5,857 nucleotides of DNA from the NCBI GenBank assembly GCA_030602665.1, contig JAUVZE010000071.1:1-5857 (forward strand), in the 5' to 3' direction. A program made the position numbers and the translations under genes. The first letter of the stretch is position 1, and every line of letters begins with the position of its first letter. Positions 1 to 5,857 of this stretch are shown one piece after another. This stretch comes from Dehalococcoidia bacterium (GTDB lineage: Bacteria; Chloroflexota; Dehalococcoidia; Dehalococcoidales; JAUVZE01). The notes beneath the pieces were generated by a model. It had not been told where the DNA came from. It saw only the letters and a list, made by a program, of their open reading frames with translations, and did not search any database.

Positions 1-76
1 GGCGGTTAGCTCAGTTGGTTAGAGCGCTGCGTTGACATCGCAGAGGGCACTGGTTCAAGTCCAGTATCGCCCACCA
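1..76 (+). tRNA. tRNA-Val (anticodon GAC), lacking only its first base at the window edge
   Basis: This is a complete tRNA cloverleaf except for nucleotide 1, which must lie just left of the window. The acceptor arm pairs (G)GGCGGT with ATCGCCC at 66-72, including one G-T wobble, if one G is added upstream; without that G the pairing slips out of register. The D arm is GCTC/GAGC, the anticodon stem is CTGCG/CGCAG, and the 7-nt loop TTGACAT puts GAC at 34-36, which reads valine codons GTC and GTT. The T arm is ACTGG/CCAGT around TTCAAGT. The discriminator is A73 and CCA is encoded at 74-76. No second tRNA follows, and its promoter lies outside the window. Confidence 0.96.
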
Positions 77-87
77 TTCAGCCCAAA

Positions 88-103
88 GGAGTAGTGCTAC
101 TCC
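88..103. other. Small perfect inverted repeat between the tRNA and the radical SAM gene
   Basis: GGAGTA and TACTCC form a 6-bp perfect stem around the 4-nt loop GTGC (a seventh G-C pair is possible), 12 bases after the tRNA CCA end. It sits between two convergent genes, so it could help end or trim either transcript. No immediate T-run follows on the plus strand, where the T-rich stretch only begins near 131. On the minus strand only three T's follow. It is therefore a weak terminator candidate or a 3'-processing hairpin. Confidence 0.3.
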
Positions 104-177
104 GTGATAATGCCGCTCAATTTCTGAAATGTTTTGTTTTCCCCATTGCATCATGACTCTCCCTTCTACCAACAATG

Positions 178-1302
178 TCACCATGTATTCAAGAAATCGA
201 TGAGGAGCTTTTCGATAGACGGGGTGACGTTTCTAATTCTCTTAAGCTCACCCCGTTTGGCTACCTCTGCGATGGATTCCCCCAGGTTATTTATGTTCTG
301 CCCGGCCCAGAAGGTATTTGTCCAGGGCTTTCCCAGCATCTGAAATAGGTAGGCATCGTCCAGCAGCTTCTGGGCAGCGAGGTAGTTGAGCCTTCTGAAG
401 TCATCTGGGATATACCTCCTGAGCCTGAAGTTCAGCCCGTGTTCCTGACACAAGCTAACCATTCTCTGGTGAATCTGTCTGAGGTAGCTCTTCTGCGGCT
501 CGTATTTCCCCTGGTAACCTTCCTCCGCTGTGTATCCTCCCTGGTATAGTTGCTCATACTTGGCCACCAGATGTGGAAACTCTTCGCTCAACCTCTTCAA
601 AAACCATAGCGCTTGATTATCTCGGAGGGTCATTCCACCACCAAAGAGAATGAAGTCTGCCCTCGCCTCTTTAGCGCCAATTACCACCTGCTTCATATTC
701 TCCTCGCTGTCGCCGAGAAAAGGGACAATGGGGATAAAATTCACCCCGGTTTGTATCCTGGGGTATCTCCTCTTTATCTCCTTTACCGTGTTGAGGCGCT
801 CCTTTGGAGAAGGAGCCCCAGGCTCCAAGAACCTGGCTAACCCCTGGTCATAGGTTGTAATAGTAATTCCGGTGGCGCACCAGGTATCTTTTGCTATTCG
901 GGACAATATGTCCAAATCTCTCAGAATCAGGGTAGATTTAGTGGAGATGAAAACGGGATAGTGATACTTTAGCAGAACCTCCAGGCACTGCTGGGTATTC
1001 TTATAAATTTCTTCCGCTGGCTGGTAGGCATCGCAGGTTCCGCCTATGGCTACCACATCGGGAAGGAGTGTCCTAGCTCGGCTAAGTCTCTTCTCTAACA
1101 TAGCTCCAACATTGTTTTTTACATAGATTAAGTGGTCAAACTCCAGCTGGAGATGATACTTATGGCTCCGGGAATCGCAATAGGTGCAGGCAAATTCGCA
1201 GCCATTATACGGGTTTATGCTGTAGCGACACCAGAACCAGCTATCTATGAACCGATATTTATTGAGGATAGTCTTAAAGTCCCTGGGAATGTATTTGACC
1301 AT
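178..1302 (-). CDS. SplB-like radical SAM protein (COG1533-type)
   Basis: This 374-aa protein has the cluster-binding motif of radical SAM enzymes: C35, C39 and C42 in CEFACTYC, within the context INPYNGCEFACTYCDSR that is typical of the spore-photoproduct-lyase-like group. Such proteins bind a 4Fe-4S cluster and cleave S-adenosylmethionine to make a 5'-deoxyadenosyl radical. Further blocks fit the TIM-barrel core: AIGGTCDAYQP (86-95), the FISTKS strand (118-123), GITITTYD (145-152) and GVNFIPIVPFLGD (186-198). The group is often labelled 'DNA repair photolyase', but most members are not true spore photoproduct lyases, and the substrate here is unknown. The ATG lies one base past the stop of the AlkD-like gene, with only a weak purine-rich site upstream, so translational coupling is likely. 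It reads toward the tRNA with a 101-bp gap. Confidence 0.9.
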   Translation of the reverse strand: MVKYIPRDFKTILNKYRFIDSWFWCRYSINPYNGCEFACTYCDSRSHKYHLQLEFDHLIYVKNNVGAMLEKRLSRARTLLPDVVAIGGTCDAYQPAEEIYKNTQQCLEVLLKYHYPVFISTKSTLILRDLDILSRIAKDTWCATGITITTYDQGLARFLEPGAPSPKERLNTVKEIKRRYPRIQTGVNFIPIVPFLGDSEENMKQVVIGAKEARADFILFGGGMTLRDNQALWFLKRLSEEFPHLVAKYEQLYQGGYTAEEGYQGKYEPQKSYLRQIHQRMVSLCQEHGLNFRLRRYIPDDFRRLNYLAAQKLLDDAYLFQMLGKPWTNTFWAGQNINNLGESIAEVAKRGELKRIRNVTPSIEKLLIDFLNTW

Positions 1303-1303
1303 A

Positions 1304-1771
1304 TTAGCCCCGTAACCTTTCTTGAACCGCCTCGCTGGTTAATTCTCGTATCGCATCGGAGGCAATCCACCTGGCACTTCTTGAGTCCATTCTTTGAATC
1401 TCTTCAGCAGTTTCAATCGCTCTCTTATTCAAATTGAGGTTACGTTTTCCAATTTGCCTTAGTGCCCAGTTAACCGCCTTTTTGACGAAGTTTCTATTGT
1501 CACCGGCCTCTCTCTTTATGAGTGGGAAAAACGACTCAAATTTTATGTCAACTGCTTTCCTGTCACTAACTGCCAAGCAGGCCATTAAGACAAATGCGGC
1601 CCTTTTGATAAACTCTTTACCATTTGAACTCCATTCGCTCGCTTTTTGATAGGCAAATTCAGTCTTCACAAAAAGGTTCATACAGCATTCGTCGCAGACA
1701 TCCCAGGAGTCAAAGTCTTTGACCCAGCTCTCTAGTTGTTTTTTAGTAACCATTTTGGGGTCATCAACCAT
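1304..1771 (-). CDS. AlkD-like DNA alkylation repair protein, N-terminally truncated (possible gene remnant)
   Basis: These 155 aa match the middle and C-terminal part of the HEAT-repeat AlkD family (COG4912), whose full-length members are about 220-240 aa. AlkD enzymes remove bulky or charged alkylated bases from DNA. Recognisable blocks are DFDSWDVCDECC (19-30), EFIKRAAFVLMACLAV (53-68), DNRNFVKKAVNWALRQIGKRN (91-111) and SARWIASDAIREL (132-144). W23, D27 and R57 are the likely counterparts of the W/D/R residues at the AlkD active site. About 70-75 N-terminal residues are absent. The resemblance (A-S before M-V-D-D) runs two codons upstream of this ATG in the same frame and then stops, with an in-frame TAG at 1799-1801. 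GGAG at 1777-1780, five bases before the ATG, could allow translation. The stop is one base before the radical SAM start. It may be a functional short form or a decaying gene kept for coupling. Confidence 0.8.
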   Translation of the reverse strand: MVDDPKMVTKKQLESWVKDFDSWDVCDECCMNLFVKTEFAYQKASEWSSNGKEFIKRAAFVLMACLAVSDRKAVDIKFESFFPLIKREAGDNRNFVKKAVNWALRQIGKRNLNLNKRAIETAEEIQRMDSRSARWIASDAIRELTSEAVQERLRG

Positions 1772-1954
1772 ACTTGCTCCGAAAAAGGCCCCTAATAGCT
1801 ATATGTACCAACTTGAGTTAGTCTAATGCCTATCGCTTGTCGGAATATTACTATCTGCAGTCATTGCCGTCAACAGCATTGGAACATGCCTCCCAGCTAG
1901 CTCTGTGACAATGTTAATTTCCCCACAATACTTTACAAGCTTGGAAGATTTATG

Positions 1955-1982
1955 ATTATGGTACAGCCGAAAAAATTGACAA
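1955..1982 (-). promoter_or_regulatory. Possible minus-strand sigma70 promoter for the AlkD-like/radical SAM unit
   Basis: Read on the minus strand, TTGTCA (1977-1982) is followed after 16 bp by CATAAT (1955-1960). Each box is one base off consensus. Its -35 box overlaps the plus-strand -35 box. Transcription would start near 1948 and leave an untranslated leader of about 175 nt before the ATG at 1771, which is long. That is consistent with a gene that has lost its 5' end, or the real promoter may lie closer. Confidence 0.35.
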
Positions 1983-2004
1983 CGGTCATTAAGCCATTTA
2001 TAGT
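1976..2004 (+). promoter_or_regulatory. Sigma70-type promoter for the plus-strand gene
   Basis: TTGACA (1976-1981, full consensus) and TATAGT (1999-2004, one base off TATAAT) are separated by exactly 17 bp. A transcript would start near 2010-2012, giving a leader of about 35-50 nt to the coding start. It is the best promoter in the window and shows the downstream gene is transcribed on its own rather than from an upstream operon. No clear operator dyad overlaps it. Confidence 0.7.
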
Positions 2005-2060
2005 GTAAACTGACAAGTCATACTGGAACAACTGACGATACTCAGGTGGGGTCAACAGAG

Positions 2061-3044
2061 ATGAGAACAGCTGATGAGCCAATTGAAGTTGAACGTTTAA
2101 CACGGCTGAATGAATACGGTCCGGATGACCTTTTTATCTGTTGTGCCAGTTTTGAAGACCGGTGCCTTTCCAGCACATTAAGAATGGGCATTGACTACCG
2201 GACAAACTTTGCCATAATCTTTGTCATTGAGGAGCCTCTTTACAAGAAGCAAGTTGACACCAACCTGTATAGACTACAGCGTGAACTGGGGAAAAGAACC
2301 TCTAAAGGCATCTTTGTCATTTCCTGCCAGAAAGAAAATCCGATTGATGGGGTTAGCCAGCTTAAGAATATCTGGAAACAGTGTAAACCTAGGAACCTTG
2401 ACGAGCCTTTCATCACAATTGACATTAGTGGCTTTACTAAGATTTACTTGCTGGAGCTTCTTCACTATCTTGTGATTGAATTAAACCTGGGGATTCCTCG
2501 TCTCCTCCATACAACACAGACCTATTTACCAACTAAACTTACTCGGGGAATCGAGCAAATTACCACCATACCTAACTTTTTTGGCAGTATTTCATGGGAG
2601 AAGCAAACTGTTCTAGTCCTATTGTTGGGATTTGAGCCAGAACGCTCCCTGGCAGTATGGAAGCACTTCAATCCCGCAAAGACAGTGGCGCTAATAACTA
2701 ACCCGCCACGCTATGGCAATCTTGATTACCTAAAATATGCTCAGGAGAATAATTCCCACTTACTTTCACAACCTTCTACAGAAGTAAGAAACGTACCGCC
2801 TGATAACCCGTATGCTGCCAAGAATGTGCTTGAGGTTATCTATAACGATACAAGAGGTTCATTCAACATGGTAATCGGCCCTTTTGGGACAAAACCACAA
2901 GCTGTAGGCGTGTTTCTCTTCTGTTTGGAACACCCTAAAGTGCAGGTTGTCTACTCTTTCCCTACTAAATATACCAGGTCTTACTTGCAACGCAAGCCTG
3001 GCCCTACATTATGGTTACCCCTAGCGCCAGCAGTGACGGTTTAG
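2061..3044 (+). CDS. Protein of unknown function with two diverged tandem Rossmann-like units
   Basis: I do not recognise this family. The 327-aa product from ATG 2061 has no signal peptide or membrane segment and is probably cytosolic. It reads as two copies of one alpha/beta unit. Unit 1 runs from about residue 23 to 165 and unit 2 from about 183 to 320. Matching landmarks, in order, are SFEDR (30-34) and GFEPER (190-195); a strand ending in ISGFTK (122-127) and IGPFGTK (272-278); and PTKLTR (157-162) and PTKYTR (301-306). The strand-then-GTK loop followed by a helix resembles the ligand loop of CARF-type sensor domains such as Card1/DUF1887, so nucleotide sensing is conceivable but unproven. 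An in-frame GTG at 2046 would add five residues but has no good ribosome site. ATG 2061 is preferred because AGGTGG (2044-2049) lies 11 bases upstream. It has its own promoter and meets the NYN gene tail to tail, 121 bp apart. Confidence 0.82.
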   Translation: MRTADEPIEVERLTRLNEYGPDDLFICCASFEDRCLSSTLRMGIDYRTNFAIIFVIEEPLYKKQVDTNLYRLQRELGKRTSKGIFVISCQKENPIDGVSQLKNIWKQCKPRNLDEPFITIDISGFTKIYLLELLHYLVIELNLGIPRLLHTTQTYLPTKLTRGIEQITTIPNFFGSISWEKQTVLVLLLGFEPERSLAVWKHFNPAKTVALITNPPRYGNLDYLKYAQENNSHLLSQPSTEVRNVPPDNPYAAKNVLEVIYNDTRGSFNMVIGPFGTKPQAVGVFLFCLEHPKVQVVYSFPTKYTRSYLQRKPGPTLWLPLAPAVTV

Positions 3045-3165
3045 CTCAATAGAACTAGCTCGCAGCAATGGTGTGAGTAAGATAATTACAGCAGATGTAA
3101 GAGAAGAATACGGTTTTAGCAAGACGCATTGTGCTATTGCAGATTTCCCAGCCCTGGGTAGCGGT

Positions 3166-3756
3166 TTATTCACCACCAAGACTAGCCTTGTCCTTAACCT
3201 CTCCACCTAATCTTCTACGTCTGGTAGCACGTTTGCCTACCCACAAACCACGGAAGAAGCCTCGGTCTAGTAGATGCCGATTATCAGCTACATTCAAGAG
3301 GTCCTTTGATACCCCACTCTCAAAGTAGGCTACCTCAACATGCTTGCCCATGTTCTTCACTGCTTGAAGAGCATAGGCGAAATCAGCGTCCCCACTTACC
3401 AGCACGGCCACATCGTAGAAGTCATTCCAGCCAAAATATAACAGGTCTGTGGCCAACATAATATCTATGCCCTTCTCAACCGGGATACCCTGCGCTATTT
3501 TGGTACCCCCTAGTCGGACCTCTAGATACGGTGTCTTACGCAGGATATCAAGGAACTCCTGTTGTTCTCGGTAGACATCAGGGCGTTGAGATGGGTCCTG
3601 CAGGACATTGTAATAATACGTTCGGAATAAACGTCTTGGGCCACAAAGCTTGCTAGCAAAGTCAGCGAAATTGAGGTTGTAGCGTCCAAAGTTGTTTCGT
3701 AGAGCGTGATACAAATTGCTCCCATCTATGAAGATAGCAACTCTATGTTGTTCCAT
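3166..3756 (-). CDS. NYN domain protein, LabA/DUF88-like putative ribonuclease
   Basis: This 196-aa protein shows the NYN (PIN-like) fold in order: strand 1 with the acidic motif VAIFIDGSNLYHAL (D11, N14), a central KGIDIMLATDLL block (K95, D98, D104) and VAVLVSGDADFAYAL (S121, D123, D125), then GKHVEVAYF and a distal SKDLLNVADNRHLLD. These aspartates are the expected metal-binding site of a single-strand ribonuclease. All are present, so the enzyme looks intact. The targets of bacterial LabA-like members are mostly unknown. The C-terminal 20 or so residues form a basic tail (KRATRRRR, 175-182) that could bind RNA. The start is well supported: AAGGAG (3763-3768) lies six bases before the ATG. 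It lies 191 bp downstream of the CoA-transferase-like gene on the same strand, far enough for its own promoter. The plus-strand gene is convergent. Confidence 0.9.
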   Translation of the reverse strand: MEQHRVAIFIDGSNLYHALRNNFGRYNLNFADFASKLCGPRRLFRTYYYNVLQDPSQRPDVYREQQEFLDILRKTPYLEVRLGGTKIAQGIPVEKGIDIMLATDLLYFGWNDFYDVAVLVSGDADFAYALQAVKNMGKHVEVAYFESGVSKDLLNVADNRHLLDRGFFRGLWVGKRATRRRRLGGEVKDKASLGGE

Positions 3757-3947
3757 AACCTTCTCCTTTTGAGATTTACCAGTAGCTTTTCACGGTATCC
3801 ACATTTCTCTACGGCTTATTATACACTAGGAAAGCTTACCATTCCATCTTCTCCGTCAGTAAAAACTCGTGTCCCATCCTTTCAAATCCCTCGCTTTTGT
3901 TTTAAATAAGCAACTAGTGCTGGCACATTTGCATCATGGGGTAAGCA
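3757..3947. other. 191-bp intergenic region upstream of the NYN gene
   Basis: The region separates the NYN gene from the CoA-transferase-like gene, both on the minus strand. Apart from the NYN ribosome site and a -10-like box, nothing stands out. I see no convincing stem plus T-run terminator after the CoA-transferase-like stop and no coding potential, so read-through into the NYN gene cannot be excluded. Confidence 0.4.
3818..3823 (-). promoter_or_regulatory. Possible -10 box of a NYN gene promoter
   Basis: On the minus strand this is a perfect TATAAT, about 60 bp before the NYN start codon. The hexamer 17 bp upstream, TGGAAT (3841-3846), matches only three bases of TTGACA. The promoter would therefore be weak or activator-dependent, or the match is due to chance in AT-rich DNA. 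Confidence 0.3.
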
Positions 3948-5732
3948 TTAGAATCTAAATCGTCTCTTCAGTTGCTTGGGCAGAAACTCTTTCTTCCTAA
4001 TACCTGTGGGGTCGGCCAGTCGGCGCAAGATGTCTATTTGTTCCTTAGTGGGAGGTTCAACCAGAGGGACTTTGTCGGGTATGATGGGTTTAAATCTAGT
4101 GTTCTCCAATATCATTTCAACTGTTGTGTCGGGATAGAGGGCTTCCAGCTTCATTATACCCGTATCTTTATCAAAACCGAATACACCGAGGTCAGTTACA
4201 CAGGCAGTGGGACCAATTTCGCCGGGAAAGGTAACACCTGGTGGCGGGTTCCCGTGCCCGGTGATAAAGTCAACCTTATCCACCAGGGTATAGTGCCCGT
4301 CACGTTTCTCATGGGCGGCAGTCCATAGTACAATTACCGGGGTCCGGCCCAATATGGCACCAGTTCCACCACCGCCGGCAAGCTTTACCTTGATATTATC
4401 TATAGAACCCAGGAGGGTGGCATTAACATTACCGTATTTATCTATTTGGGCACCACCAAAGAACATCAATCGTGTTTCTAAACGTTCAACTAAATCAAAG
4501 AGGTGCTCAAACTCGTAATAGAACTCGACATCGTGGCAATACGGAAAGTCATTGGCCATCTCAGGCAGGTATTCTGGATGTGGATTTACGTATCCGGTAA
4601 CGCCCCCAATGTAGATTATATCTGGAGCGTGAGTCAGCTTGGCAAGACGCAGAGCCGCCATCGGCTGATATGAATCACCACCGTGCCAGTGGAGCATTTT
4701 ACCTTGAATGTATCGGGACATAACGACAACCATCAGCTCATCAATGCTGTAATCTGTAATCTCGTCAACCTGGCTTTCCGTTACCTTAGTTCTTTGGAAG
4801 TCAATGAATGGTTTCTGCCAGTTTCTGAGGAAGCTCATCTTGGCTGCGCCACCAATCTTATCCAGATATTCCTCATGCGTCTTACAACCATAGACATATT
4901 TATCTAGGTATTCCTTAAACTTCTCGGCACTGACGCTAGCGTATTCCTGGTATTCTGCAATGTGCTGCTTATCGTAGGTATAGTGGGGATAGCAGTGCGT
5001 CGGGTGTGCCCCAAAGGGCAGGTGAACAACATGAGAGGTCTTGAAGAAGGGATAGTGGGGGTCAAAATGCGGTGGGAATATCAGACCGCTGGTTTTTCTT
5101 AGTTCTTCAGGGGTAACTATTTCCTCAGCACTCACGATTACTCTATCAGCCGCTTTGGAATACAGCATCTCGTTGAAGCTTTCATGCTCAACCACCCAGT
5201 TGCCGTAGGGGTCAGCTTTAGAACAGTGAACGAGATATACATTTGGGCTTAACGCAGGTACCAGAACTATCTTCTCACCTTCACGTAATGGGTCGTCTAT
5301 CAATTTCCACTCAGGGTGGAGCTTCATAAAGTCAGTATAGGCAATATGGGGCATTACCGGCATCCAGGGGAGGCCGAAACCTGCGGCACGGAGCTGCTGG
5401 TTTATAACAGCGCAACAGGCGTCCTTTGACTTTATCCTTCCGCTCTCACATGCCCTTCTATAGTTATACGCATTACCAAATTCACGTTCAAAGCTGAGAC
5501 GAGTGAGCTGAATTTCAGTGAGACAATCCGCAGCACAGAGAAGGTCTAGAGGCATACCGCTGGCATGCCCGACCAAACGTAGATTCCTCTTCCGTTGTCT
5601 TATCAGCTCGCGAATAAGGGCAGTAGGGACTCTTCCAGCAAATTCACCGCCGACGAGTATCATATCCCCATCATTGATAGTGCTTATCGCCTCCTCCATC
5701 GATACAATCTTGTTCTCCTTGGGAAAGAGCAT
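3948..5732 (-). CDS. Fused alpha/beta CoA-transferase-family protein (glutaconate CoA-transferase/IpdAB type)
   Basis: This 594-aa protein joins two homologous halves that are usually separate subunits. The alpha-like half (about 1-300) has DGDMILVGGEFAGRVPTALIREL (21-43), a LVGHASGMPLDLL segment (53-65), LRAAGFGLPWMPVMP (114-128) and CSKADPYGN (170-178). The beta-like half (about 320-594) has YSIDELMVVVMSRYIQGK (328-345), ALRLAKLTHAPDIIYIGG (360-377), FFGGAQIDKYGNVNATLLGS (424-443), VKLAGGGGTGAI (449-460) and VDFITGHG (487-494). Relatives move CoA between acyl groups. However, the nucleophilic Glu normally following the THAP-strand is absent: there is no Glu from H368 to E387. That is also reported for IpdAB, a ring-opening CoA-ester hydrolase in steroid breakdown. 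The substrate cannot be read from the sequence. AAAGGAG (5740-5746) lies seven bases before the ATG and fixes the start. A gene tail lies 71 bp upstream on the same strand. Confidence 0.9.
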   Translation of the reverse strand: MLFPKENKIVSMEEAISTINDGDMILVGGEFAGRVPTALIRELIRQRKRNLRLVGHASGMPLDLLCAADCLTEIQLTRLSFEREFGNAYNYRRACESGRIKSKDACCAVINQQLRAAGFGLPWMPVMPHIAYTDFMKLHPEWKLIDDPLREGEKIVLVPALSPNVYLVHCSKADPYGNWVVEHESFNEMLYSKAADRVIVSAEEIVTPEELRKTSGLIFPPHFDPHYPFFKTSHVVHLPFGAHPTHCYPHYTYDKQHIAEYQEYASVSAEKFKEYLDKYVYGCKTHEEYLDKIGGAAKMSFLRNWQKPFIDFQRTKVTESQVDEITDYSIDELMVVVMSRYIQGKMLHWHGGDSYQPMAALRLAKLTHAPDIIYIGGVTGYVNPHPEYLPEMANDFPYCHDVEFYYEFEHLFDLVERLETRLMFFGGAQIDKYGNVNATLLGSIDNIKVKLAGGGGTGAILGRTPVIVLWTAAHEKRDGHYTLVDKVDFITGHGNPPPGVTFPGEIGPTACVTDLGVFGFDKDTGIMKLEALYPDTTVEMILENTRFKPIIPDKVPLVEPPTKEQIDILRRLADPTGIRKKEFLPKQLKRRFRF

Positions 5733-5770
5733 ATTTAAACTCCTTTCTCACTATTTTCTGCGTCCGGGGA

Positions 5771-5796
5771 TGACTATTAGTCACTCAGGTCAGTGA
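5771..5796. promoter_or_regulatory. Two adjacent dyads before the CoA-transferase-like gene, possible operator
   Basis: TGACTA-T-TAGTCA (5771-5783) is a perfect dyad of 6-bp arms. It overlaps a second dyad, TCACT-6 bp-AGTGA (5781-5796). Both lie in the 71-bp gap between the upstream gene tail and the CoA-transferase-like gene, 39-64 bp before its start codon. This size and place would suit a dimeric regulator. No convincing -35/-10 pair is visible alongside, and no T-run follows, so a terminator is unlikely. Confidence 0.3.
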
Positions 5797-5803
5797 AATT
5801 GAA

Positions 5804-5857
5804 TCAGGCTAGATTGAAGATTCGCACCGGATTCTTAAAGACTACCTGCTTAATATC
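5804..5857 (-). CDS. C-terminal end of an upstream gene, possibly amidohydrolase_2 type (partial)
   Basis: On the minus strand one frame is open from the window edge through 17 codons to a TGA at 5804-5806, reading DIKQVVFKNPVRIFNLA. The VFxNPVRxF pattern resembles the end of the metal-dependent amidohydrolase_2 (ACMSD-like) family, in which a short 'F.NPvRfw' or 'NArRlf' motif closes the barrel. The stretch is too short to prove coding or family. If real, the gene is co-directional with the CoA-transferase-like gene, 71 bp upstream, and probably in the same operon. Confidence 0.4.
   Translation of the reverse strand, partial: DIKQVVFKNPVRIFNLA

Larger units (their letters stand above)
1772..2045. 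other. 274-bp divergent intergenic spacer
   Basis: The spacer separates the minus-strand AlkD-like/radical SAM pair from the plus-strand gene. It carries a strong plus-strand promoter and a weaker minus-strand one, annotated separately. The missing N-terminal part of the AlkD-like gene is not recognisable here in any minus-strand frame. A minus-strand frame stays open for about 60 codons between roughly 1825 and 2017 but has no usable early start codon and resembles no family I know. Confidence 0.6.

Noticed and set aside
613..853. Plus-strand open frames opposite the radical SAM gene.
   Set aside because: They are antisense shadows of a gene with a clear radical SAM motif, with no ribosome sites or recognisable products. 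The same holds for the other frames opposite the AlkD-like, NYN and CoA-transferase-like genes.
1780..1830. Minus-strand alternative frame with LKLVHIAIRGLF just before the AlkD-like gene, faintly like the family's 'LW..GIHEARIL' segment.
   Set aside because: Only a few residues match, insertions and a frameshift must be assumed, and a stop lies just upstream. This is too weak to claim a frameshifted N-terminus.
1825..2017. Minus-strand frame open for about 60 codons in the intergenic spacer, ending in LLTAMTADSNIPTSDRH.
   Set aside because: It lacks an early start codon and ribosome site, resembles nothing I recognise, and overlaps the strong plus-strand promoter. It is not the missing AlkD N-terminus.
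3148..3159. CCCAG/CTGGG hairpin between the convergent unknown and NYN genes, as a shared terminator.
   Set aside because: The loop would be only two bases and no T-run follows on either strand, so it is not a convincing intrinsic terminator.
3038..3210. Plus-strand frame open for about 57 codons past the end of the unknown gene, reading SSIELARSNGVSKIITADV and on into the NYN 3' end.
   Set aside because: It has no start codon after the preceding stop, overlaps the well-supported NYN gene in antisense, and matches no family I know. An open frame of this length is not rare by chance. A frameshifted extension of the upstream gene is possible but unsupported.
5818..5838. GGTGCGAATC on the minus strand near the right edge, similar to a tRNA T-loop.
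   Set aside because: There is no T-stem pairing, acceptor partner or CCA end, and the stretch is better explained as the end of a reading frame.

Overview
The window is ordinary bacterial chromosome. It has bacterial-style Shine-Dalgarno sites, a sigma70-type promoter and a tRNA with an encoded CCA end, and base composition looks moderate (by eye, mid-40s % GC). The mix of an AlkD-like protein coupled to an SplB-like radical SAM protein, a fused two-domain CoA-transferase-family enzyme and a LabA-like NYN protein reminds me of anaerobic Chloroflexota (Dehalococcoidia-type) genomes. That is an impression from family resemblance, not a phylogenetic result.

Layout. A tRNA-Val(GAC) lies at the left edge and lacks only its first base. 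Convergent to it on the minus strand is a tightly coupled pair: an AlkD-like DNA-alkylation-repair protein missing its N-terminal third (1304-1771), then a radical SAM protein of the SplB-like class (178-1302), with one base between them. A 274-bp spacer (1772-2045) holds a near-consensus plus-strand promoter and a weaker minus-strand one whose -35 box overlaps it. The plus promoter serves a single gene (about 2061-3044) whose family I do not recognise. Its protein reads as two diverged copies of one Rossmann-like unit. Convergent to it on the minus strand is a NYN/LabA-type putative ribonuclease (3166-3756).

Further right on the minus strand is a 594-aa protein (3948-5732) that fuses the alpha-like and beta-like halves of a glutaconate-CoA-transferase-type enzyme. 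Its beta half lacks a glutamate at the usual nucleophile position. Upstream of it, entering from the right edge, is what looks like the last 17 codons of another gene, possibly of the amidohydrolase_2 type. The 71-bp gap between the two holds two small dyads.

How the genes might work together. The AlkD-like and radical SAM genes form one transcription unit with a DNA-repair flavour, though the AlkD part looks damaged. The CoA-transferase-like gene and the gene tail before it probably form a catabolic unit acting on CoA thioesters. The plus-strand gene and the NYN gene meet tail to tail and are therefore not an operon. Any functional link between them is speculation. I see no CRISPR array, insertion sequence, transposase or phage gene.
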